A stretch of DNA of 19,951 nucleotides from Chloroflexota bacterium (GTDB lineage: Bacteria; Chloroflexota; Anaerolineae; Anaerolineales; Anaerolineaceae), in assembly GCA_019136175.1 (NCBI GenBank), contig JAGVUS010000340.1, positions 1-19,951 on the forward strand, in the 5' to 3' direction. Positions 14,163 to 19,951 of the stretch are shown one piece after another. Every line of letters starts with the position of its first letter. The first letter of the stretch is position 1. Below the pieces are notes generated by a model that was not told the DNA's origin, searched no databases, and worked only from the letters and a program-made list of their open reading frames with translations. A program made the translations under genes and the position numbers.

Positions 14163-15119
14163 TTATTTTGTGAACATCTCACCAAGGGCGGACTGCATTA
14201 AACGGAGAACAGCCGGAGTAAGCAGAACAATCATGATGGTTGGAAAAATCAACAACGCCATTGGAATCAGCATTTTTACGGGTGCTTTATGGGCTTTTTC
14301 TTCAGCAATCTGGCGGCGCCGAATGCGCATTTGATCCGATTGGATGCGAAGAATTTTTGCCAGGCTGACGCCTAATTGTTCACTTTGAATAACCGCGGCG
14401 GTGAAACTGGTCAGCTCGGTCAGTCCAATTCGGTCTGCCATATCCCGCAGTGCTTCCTTGCGAAGTTTTCCAAGCTGAATTTCCCGTAAAACACGGGCAA
14501 ATGCCAAGGATAATTCATTTTCCCATTTTTCGCATACTTTTTGAAGGGCAGCTTCAAATCCCAAACCTGCTTCCACGCAGATTGTCAGAAGGTCCAGCGC
14601 ATCTGGCATTGCTTTTCGAATTTCATTTTGACGTCGCTGAATTTTGCTGGTCAGCAGCATCTGGGGCATTGCAAAACCCATCAAACCAGCCAAGACAGCA
14701 ACCAGGACGATTCTGCTTGTTGGCCAATCTGCTGTTCCGAGGGTGAATGCCAGTACAATCACTCCAGCCAGGACAAACATCAACACAAATTGTCCAACCA
14801 GGACCATGGATGGGTCCAGGTTGGCTGGGCTGCCTGCAAGTTCCAGTTTTCTCTGGATGGATTGAAGTGCGTTTGCAGGCGTGAACTTGGTGGCAATTTC
14901 CCCCAACTTCCGTGCTACAGGCAGGATGACACGCTCCGAGAACGGTCGGGACAGTTCCAGTTTGCGGAGATCAACCGGTTCACCATCCTGGCTTAGTTCT
15001 TCAAGCCGGTCCAGCAAGGCGCGCTCGTCGGAGGTTTTGGGACTGCGAAGTCCAATGACAGTCAGAATAATTGCAAAAGCAATTATGGCTACAATGATGA
15101 CAATCAGTAAAATATCCAT
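14163..15119 (-). CDS. tadC: Tad pilus inner-membrane platform protein TadC (type II secretion F domain)
   Basis: Partner of TadB in the inner-membrane platform that moves Flp pilin. The 318 residues show a membrane anchor at 3-22, a cytoplasmic stretch, two segments at about 106-126 and 134-154, the cytoplasmic T2SSF domain (MPDALDLLTICVEAGLGFEAALQKV from 171, and FTAAVIQSEQLGVSLAKILRIQS from 239), and a last segment at 282-302. The EAGLGFEAAL and SEQLGVSLA repeats are typical of TadC. The ATG has GGAGAG about 10 nt upstream and is 24 nt from the end of tadB. comF begins 17 nt downstream. Confidence 0.92.
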   Translation of the reverse strand: MDILLIVIIVAIIAFAIILTVIGLRSPKTSDERALLDRLEELSQDGEPVDLRKLELSRPFSERVILPVARKLGEIATKFTPANALQSIQRKLELAGSPANLDPSMVLVGQFVLMFVLAGVIVLAFTLGTADWPTSRIVLVAVLAGLMGFAMPQMLLTSKIQRRQNEIRKAMPDALDLLTICVEAGLGFEAALQKVCEKWENELSLAFARVLREIQLGKLRKEALRDMADRIGLTELTSFTAAVIQSEQLGVSLAKILRIQSDQMRIRRRQIAEEKAHKAPVKMLIPMALLIFPTIMIVLLTPAVLRLMQSALGEMFTK

Positions 15120-15143
15120 CGCGTGATTGCTCTCCTTCCTTTG

Positions 15144-16112
15144 CTAGACCTCGATATCGGCAATTTTTGTCATCACAAAATAACCGATGATGATAAGAAC
15201 TGCTGATACCCCAAGCGATATGTAACCACACATCCCACTTTCGGGTCTAAAAAATGTCATCATGTAATCCCTGTTCATGACATACAATAACAACATCAGG
15301 ATTACTGGGAGCATGGATAGAAACCTGCCGGAATAGATTACTTGGGAAGTCAGAACCCGGATTTCCCCCTTAATCCGAACTCTTTCCCGAATGGTGTAAG
15401 AGATGGTATCCAGGATTTCAGCCAGGTTGCCGCCAACTTCCCGCTGGACGTTGATTGCAGTGATCACAAGGTCCAGGTCATCAGATGGAATTCTGGTTAG
15501 CAGGTTATCCAGGGCGCGTTCCATTGGAATGCCAAGCTGCATTTCCTGGACAACCCGGCGAAATTCATCACAAATGGGGGCGGGGAGTTCCTTGCTAACA
15601 GCTTCCATTGCCTGCATGGTGGAAAAACCAGCCCGAAGGCTGTTGACCATCAGGTTTAACATATCGGATAATTGATCGTTAAATTTGTGCAGTCTCTTCT
15701 TTTGTTCGCCTTTGACATACATTCCCGGAAGGAGGAATCCGATGAATGCTCCAACTGCGGCAAGCAGGAGCGATTTTCCTCCAATGACATACATTAAAAC
15801 AGCCATCAAAAATACCGCTATGATCATGATGGCAATATATTCACCGGTTTTTATTTTTAAGTTCGCCTGTGCAAGATCTCGGGAAATTTTGTCACCGTAG
15901 GTTGATTTGTCCACCCGGCGCGTGATCCAGTCCGTGAGAGGGGTGGCGGCAGCTTTACGGATCTCAGCCTGTTCTTCCTGGCTGACGTATCGATCAATTC
16001 GTTCATCAACACTGGTGCGCTCCGACCTGGCGGAAACCACGATGCCAACAATGAGCAAGAGCAGGGCAAGCCCTCCTCCAATTCCAAGAATTAAAATGGG
16101 ATTCATATCCAT
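15144..16112 (-). CDS. tadB: Tad pilus inner-membrane platform protein TadB (type II secretion F domain)
   Basis: Forms the pilus assembly platform with TadC. From the ATG at 16112 the product has 322 residues: a membrane anchor at 5-27, segments at about 92-110 and 114-132, the T2SSF domain (FNDQLSDMLNLMVNSLRAGFSTMQAMEAVSKELP from 144, then INVQREVGGNLAEILDTISYTIRERVRIKGEIR), and final segments at 265-279 and 298-316. The open frame runs further upstream to 16298, but that extension lies within tadA and lacks membrane or family features. GGAAAGG precedes the ATG at 16112; an ATG at 16106 is also possible. The gap from tadA is 37 nt. Confidence 0.92.
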   Translation of the reverse strand: MDMNPILILGIGGGLALLLLIVGIVVSARSERTSVDERIDRYVSQEEQAEIRKAAATPLTDWITRRVDKSTYGDKISRDLAQANLKIKTGEYIAIMIIAVFLMAVLMYVIGGKSLLLAAVGAFIGFLLPGMYVKGEQKKRLHKFNDQLSDMLNLMVNSLRAGFSTMQAMEAVSKELPAPICDEFRRVVQEMQLGIPMERALDNLLTRIPSDDLDLVITAINVQREVGGNLAEILDTISYTIRERVRIKGEIRVLTSQVIYSGRFLSMLPVILMLLLYVMNRDYMMTFFRPESGMCGYISLGVSAVLIIIGYFVMTKIADIEV

Positions 16113-16149
16113 TCCTGCCTTTCCAAGAAGGATTGGTCTGTGGTCGCAA

Positions 16150-17538
16150 TCACCTTCGGCGTTCTCCCATACCAAATATGGAAGGTGATAACTTGATCCC
16201 GGCTGCATCCAGTTTATCCATAAATTTCGGGCGAAGACCGCTTGCGCGCAAGCGTCCTTCCACTTTATTGGTGTTTGGATTGATGCCGGTTTGCTCAAAG
16301 AAGAAGAGGTCGGTTAATGTGATGATTTCACCTTCCATGCCGGTGACCTCACTGATGTAAACAACTTTACGCGTGCCGTCCCGCAGGCGTTCCTGGTGAA
16401 TGATGAGATCAATGGCGGAGGATACCTGCTCGCGAATTGCCCGGACCGGAAGATCCATGCCTGCCATCATGGTCATGGTTTCCAGACGAGCCAGGGAGTC
16501 GCGCGGGCTATTGGAGTGGAGGGTTGTCATGGAACCGTCATGACCTGTGTTCATGGCTTGCAGCATATCCAATGCGGCTTCATCGCGAATTTCGCCAACA
16601 ATGATGCGATCCGGACGCATACGAAGGGCATTAACCACCAGTTGCCGGATGGTGATTTCACCTTTTCCCTCAATGTTGGGCGGACGGGATTCCAATGTGA
16701 CAACATGTTCCTGGCGTAATTGGAGTTCTGCTGCATTTTCAATTGTGATAATGCGCTCATCTGTTGGGATATACGAGGACAAGACGTTCAGTAAAGTGGT
16801 TTTCCCAGACCCGGTGCCACCCGATATTACAATATTAACGCGTGCCGTTACACAAGCTTTCAAAAATTCAACCGCCTCTGGTGTAATGGATCCATATTCA
16901 ATCATTTGATCCACGGTGATCGGTTTTTTGGAGAATTTCCGGATTGTGATGACAGGACCGACTAATGAAATGGGCGGAATGACAGCATTAACACGAGAGC
17001 CGTCCGGCAGGCGGGCATCCACATAGGGACTGGATTCATCAATGCGGCGACCGAGTGGAGAAACAATCCGCTCAATAATCCGCATAACATGTTCATTGTT
17101 TTCAAAGGTCATGGGAACGCGGTAAATTTTCCCTTTTCGTTCCACATAAATATTCTTATGCCCATTCACCATGATTTCAGTAATGGTTTCATCTTCCAAT
17201 AACGGCTGCAAAGGACCAAATCCAAGAATTTCAGCCGTGATCTGATCAAACATCCTTGCCCTTTCGGGCTTGGAGAGGATGATGTTTTCTTCACTGAGGA
17301 TTTGCTCAAACAACTCGAAAATTGTGCGGCGAACCTCATCCACTTTTGAAACATCAATTGAGGGATTCAGGGTGGATAGAAGTTTTGTCTGTACCCGGTT
17401 TTTGATATCTGCGTATTTATCTGATACAGGACCCTGCGATGGTGGTACAGCGGGTCGAGATTGAGCCGGTGTGGCTGGGGTTTGTGATGAGGGGGTTACC
17501 GGATCGCTGTCATTTTTAATTCGCCTGAGGATGGACAT
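16150..17538 (-). CDS. tadA: Tad pilus assembly ATPase TadA/CpaF
   Basis: Secretion ATPase that powers Flp pilus extension, and retraction in some species, at the cytoplasmic face of TadB/TadC. It has 462 residues. A proline-rich, low-complexity region (12-40) precedes the N-terminal domain (ILGFGPLQPLLEDETITEIMVNG, 104-126). The ATPase core has Walker A GGTGSGKTT (240-248), the Asp-box/Walker B IIVGEIRDE (312-320) and the His-box TGHDGSMTTLHSN (331-343). A C-terminal extension carries LTDLFFFEQTGINP, common in CpaF proteins. The start is supported by AAAGGA about 7 nt upstream, and the gap from cpaE is 23 nt. Confidence 0.95.
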   Translation of the reverse strand: MSILRRIKNDSDPVTPSSQTPATPAQSRPAVPPSQGPVSDKYADIKNRVQTKLLSTLNPSIDVSKVDEVRRTIFELFEQILSEENIILSKPERARMFDQITAEILGFGPLQPLLEDETITEIMVNGHKNIYVERKGKIYRVPMTFENNEHVMRIIERIVSPLGRRIDESSPYVDARLPDGSRVNAVIPPISLVGPVITIRKFSKKPITVDQMIEYGSITPEAVEFLKACVTARVNIVISGGTGSGKTTLLNVLSSYIPTDERIITIENAAELQLRQEHVVTLESRPPNIEGKGEITIRQLVVNALRMRPDRIIVGEIRDEAALDMLQAMNTGHDGSMTTLHSNSPRDSLARLETMTMMAGMDLPVRAIREQVSSAIDLIIHQERLRDGTRKVVYISEVTGMEGEIITLTDLFFFEQTGINPNTNKVEGRLRASGLRPKFMDKLDAAGIKLSPSIFGMGERRR

Positions 17539-17561
17539 GATTTATCCTTTCTGTGAGGCGG

Positions 17562-18803
17562 TTAGCGTTTCGCCGGGATGGTTGGTTGTTCTTCGCCTGC
17601 TTTGTTGATCAAGTCTTTCACGGAATCGGCAAGGGCAAGGATGCTTTTACCGGGTGTGGACCCGCGATTATCCACCATGAAGGGGACACCTTTGTTGATG
17701 GACAGGCTGACAATTCGATCATCTTCAGCAATGACCTGCAAGATCGGCTGCCGCAGGCTTTCGCCGACATTTTTGGGGGCGATGTTCAGTTGCTTGTTGT
17801 AGCGATTCATGACAAACAGGATGCGGCTGCGGGCGATGCCGGATTTATCCATCAAGTTGAGAAACAGGTTGCAGGATTTAATGGATGGAATATCCTGGGT
17901 TGTTACCAGAACAATTGCATCTGAAAGGTCCAGTGCGGTTTGTACAATATCGGTGAGGTAAGAAGTGGTATCTATGATTACCCACGAGTAGATTTTTTGA
18001 AGGTATTGGATGAGCTTGCTGAATTGTTCTCCGGAGACATTATCATAATGCTCCGGCTTTGGGGGGGAAAGCAGGACGTTGATACCCGTTGAGGTATGGG
18101 TCACCAGGACTTCGTGGATGATATCCGGATCCAGTTCGTCCACACGGGGAGCAAGATCCATGATGGTATTTTTGCCTTGCTCATTTAAAAATACTGCAAT
18201 GTCTCCGTATTGAAGGTTTCCATCCACCAGGGCTACTGTTGTGTCGTCCTTCTGGAGTGCAATCGCCAGGTTCACAGCGATTGTGGTTTTACCAGAACCA
18301 CCTTTTGGGCTGTAAACCGTGACAACCTTTCCAAAGTTGCTGCCGGCTTGAATGAAAGGTATAACCGGACCGGTTTGCCCTGAAGGACCAAGAACAACAC
18401 CCGCTTTTCCACGTTCATCTGCTGCAACTGCACCTGCTCTTCGGATGGCGGATGTCAACTCGTCAATCATTGGGGGTTTGGCGAGAAAATCGCGTGCCCC
18501 TGCAAGCATTGCCCGGCGCATGTAGTTGGGATCATTTTGCACCGAGAGGATAACCACCTGGGTAAAAGGCACCTTGCGCCGGATTTGTTCTGTGGCGGTA
18601 ATCCCGTCCATATCCGGCATGTTGATGTCCATGATGACCACATCGGGGCGGGTCTGTACGGACATATCCACAGCTTCTTTGCCTGTGCGGGCGGTCCCAA
18701 TGACTTCAATCAATGGATCAAATTGAAGCATCCGGCGGATGCTTTCCCGCGTATCGGTGATGTCATCTACAATGAGTACCCTGATTTTTTCAGGTGGTGC
18801 CAT
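17562..18803 (-). CDS. cpaE: TadZ/CpaE-type protein: receiver domain plus ParA/MinD-like ATPase
   Basis: CpaE/TadZ proteins localise the Tad machine at the cell pole or assembly site. The 413-residue product has an N-terminal receiver domain (about 7-125) with every phosphotransfer residue: D13/D14, D59 in VVIMDINMPDMDG, S87 and K109 in FLAKPP. The ATPase domain has the deviant Walker A SPKGGSGKTT (165-174), VALVDGNLQYGD with D194, and IIDTTSYLTDIVQTALDLSDAIVLVTTQD. Many TadZ/CpaE proteins have a receiver lacking the phospho-acceptor, so an intact D59 suggests real phosphorylation by a histidine kinase not in this window. The ATG at 18803 follows a CGGAG site, with an 11-bp hairpin upstream in the gap after cpaB. 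Confidence 0.93.
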   Translation of the reverse strand: MAPPEKIRVLIVDDITDTRESIRRMLQFDPLIEVIGTARTGKEAVDMSVQTRPDVVIMDINMPDMDGITATEQIRRKVPFTQVVILSVQNDPNYMRRAMLAGARDFLAKPPMIDELTSAIRRAGAVAADERGKAGVVLGPSGQTGPVIPFIQAGSNFGKVVTVYSPKGGSGKTTIAVNLAIALQKDDTTVALVDGNLQYGDIAVFLNEQGKNTIMDLAPRVDELDPDIIHEVLVTHTSTGINVLLSPPKPEHYDNVSGEQFSKLIQYLQKIYSWVIIDTTSYLTDIVQTALDLSDAIVLVTTQDIPSIKSCNLFLNLMDKSGIARSRILFVMNRYNKQLNIAPKNVGESLRQPILQVIAEDDRIVSLSINKGVPFMVDNRGSTPGKSILALADSVKDLINKAGEEQPTIPAKR

Positions 18804-18827
18804 GCTTGCTCCGTAAATTTAGGGGTG

Positions 18828-18859
18828 ATGCCGTCCCGATATTGAAACCGGGACGGCAT
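18828..18859 (-). other. Intercistronic hairpin between cpaB and cpaE
   Basis: Perfect 11-bp GC-rich arms, 18828-18838 and 18849-18859, around a 10-nt loop. No T-tract follows on the minus strand, so it is not a classical terminator. It may partially terminate transcription or protect the 3' end of the cpaB segment, setting different levels of CpaB and CpaE. Confidence 0.7.
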
Positions 18860-18891
18860 TAAGATTGGTCAGAATGAGCTTGCGATTTTCA

Positions 18892-19951
18892 CTAAGGAAT
18901 TTGCGGCAAGGGGTATGGAGGTTCTTCGTACATGGGCTCCACACCAAAGGGCAGTTTGGCTGGCAACGGGATTGCTTTCTGGTCCATGAGATATTGCTGG
19001 GTGACTGCATCGGTAACAAACTGGGAGCCATCGACAGGGTTGCGCATGGAGAGATTAATTCGGATTCCGGAAAGCATCATGTAGTTGAGCAGAACAGACT
19101 CCTGGGGAGAGACAATCAGTGTGACCACTTCCGGTTTTGGTGTTTCAACAGGAGCAGCCTCTTCACCTTCAGCTTCCTCTACTGGAGCTTCTTCGGCAAC
19201 AATCTCAGTGGTTTCAAGAGGGAATTCGCCAAGTTTCAACACAATGGCATCCTGGATGATGTTCTGGCAGACCAGGCGCGGGCGCTGGGGTTCGGATGGC
19301 ACGATGTACATGACTTCATCCATTAATTCGTTCAGTTCGGTTCGCCCGGTATAGGATGGTCCTTCAATCACCGTACCATCTGCCTGGGTAATGTTGCCAA
19401 TATTGGTTGCCGTGCCCAGGATGAGTTCGCCTTCAAAACCACTGATCATTACCTGTCCGGTAAGGTTGGGCAATTCCGTCTGCCATTCCGGATCGACATC
19501 CACCAGCCACATGCAGCCAACCACCATCACGTGATCACCAGGGAGTAATCCGTAGGAGACTGAAGTCAAGCCATTTACCGGAATGGAAAGAGCCGTCTTG
19601 CCAGCTGGAATATCAAATGAGGGCGACCATTCATTTCCGCCCATATCTGTAATCAGGCTGGTTGTCAGAGGGATTCTTGCATCGAGATCGTAACGGGCGG
19701 TTTTGCCAATCACGTCTTCCTTGTCAATGAAGAATGTGCCCTCCGTCAGTTCTTCCTTGGGGTATGCGATTGTGGCAAGCATTTCTTCTGTAATCGCCAC
19801 GCCACGCGGAATGGACTGGGCTGTGATGATGATATCCTCGGTTTCGGTCTCCACCTGGTCAGGAGTGATTTCTCCTGGTGAGGCAGGCTTGAGACTTCCA
19901 CCAAAGTATTGAAAATATACATAGACGCCGCCGAGAATCACAATCAGTAAC
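18892..19951 (-). CDS. cpaB: Flp pilus assembly protein CpaB/RcpC, N-terminus cut by window edge
   Basis: Periplasmic or extracytoplasmic Tad component that in other systems supports the pilus channel. The frame is open to the edge. The first visible residues (LLIVILGGVYVYFQYFGG) are the tail of an N-terminal membrane anchor, so the GTG at 19941 is unlikely to be the true start. Next comes a SAF-like segment (IIITAQSIPRGVAITEEMLATIAYPKEEL and DARIPLTTSLI), then the RcpC/CpaB core (TALSIPVNGLTSVSYGLLPGDHVMVVG). A Glu/Ala/Pro-rich linker (EEAPVEEAEGEEAAPVETPKPE) precedes the VTLIVSPQESVLLNYMMLSGIRINLSMRNP segment, which matches the family end. The C-terminus is proline-rich. It is the first visible gene of the Tad cluster; cpaE follows 88 nt downstream. 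Confidence 0.9.
   Translation of the reverse strand, partial: LLIVILGGVYVYFQYFGGSLKPASPGEITPDQVETETEDIIITAQSIPRGVAITEEMLATIAYPKEELTEGTFFIDKEDVIGKTARYDLDARIPLTTSLITDMGGNEWSPSFDIPAGKTALSIPVNGLTSVSYGLLPGDHVMVVGCMWLVDVDPEWQTELPNLTGQVMISGFEGELILGTATNIGNITQADGTVIEGPSYTGRTELNELMDEVMYIVPSEPQRPRLVCQNIIQDAIVLKLGEFPLETTEIVAEEAPVEEAEGEEAAPVETPKPEVVTLIVSPQESVLLNYMMLSGIRINLSMRNPVDGSQFVTDAVTQQYLMDQKAIPLPAKLPFGVEPMYEEPPYPLPQIP

Noticed and set aside
13708..14334. 208-residue open frame on the plus strand
   Set aside because: Antisense to comF and tadC, both strongly supported; no domain features.
16113..16298. 62-residue N-terminal extension of TadB
   Set aside because: It lies within the tadA coding sequence and has no membrane or family features. 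A ribosome binding site and the membrane anchor support a start at 16112.
1..19951. CRISPR arrays, tRNA or rRNA genes, IS elements, prophage or defence genes
   Set aside because: No repeat-spacer pattern, transposase, integrase or RNA gene signature was seen on either strand by reading; the gene content is core metabolism, translation, proteolysis and pilus assembly.

Overview
The window looks like ordinary chromosomal DNA from a free-living bacterium, with densely packed and often overlapping genes. My best guess for the lineage is Chloroflexota, class Anaerolineae. This is an inference from the gene repertoire: an Arg-type EF-P, a long-form HPF, a Tad locus whose CpaE/TadZ carries a true receiver domain, and a HAD protein fused to a DinB-like domain. 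No marker RNA is present to confirm it, and no phage, IS element, CRISPR array, rRNA or tRNA was seen. No stretch longer than about 150 bases lacks a gene.

Region 1 (1-7024, minus strand) is a run of six tightly spaced genes. In transcription order they are a lipoprotein resembling one lobe of a solute-binding protein, cinA (frameshifted), a 660-residue amidohydrolase with a C-terminal CYTH-like domain, glgA, glgC and malQ (cut by the window edge). The last three form a glycogen module: GlgC makes ADP-glucose, GlgA polymerises it and MalQ remodels glucan chains. Overlaps of 7 and 11 nt within glgA-glgC-malQ imply translational coupling.

Region 2 (7025-8480) has a divergent promoter region, then yraN and miaA on the plus strand, closed by a strong hairpin terminator that also faces the end of ftsH. 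Region 3 (8498-10501) is ftsH on the minus strand, with a recognisable sigma70-type promoter whose -35 lies in a perfect inverted repeat.

Region 4 (10502-12773, minus strand) is efp, a small eight-cysteine protein, and a HAD-phosphatase/DinB-like fusion that overlaps the Cys-rich gene by ATGA. The efp promoter (TTGTCA-N17-TATAAT) directly abuts the terminator of the preceding hpf gene.

Region 5 (12774-19951, minus strand) is a Tad/Flp pilus cluster in the order cpaB (cut by the window edge), cpaE/tadZ, tadA/cpaF, tadB and tadC, followed at short distance by comF and hpf. Pilin, secretin and tadE-type genes would have to lie outside the window.

The most notable points are the perfect 8-bp tandem duplication that breaks cinA, the amidohydrolase-CYTH fusion, the HAD-DinB fusion paired with a Cys-rich partner, and comF as a likely distal gene of the Tad operon. 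I did not find a clearly new multi-gene system; the fusions are the best candidates for something undescribed.
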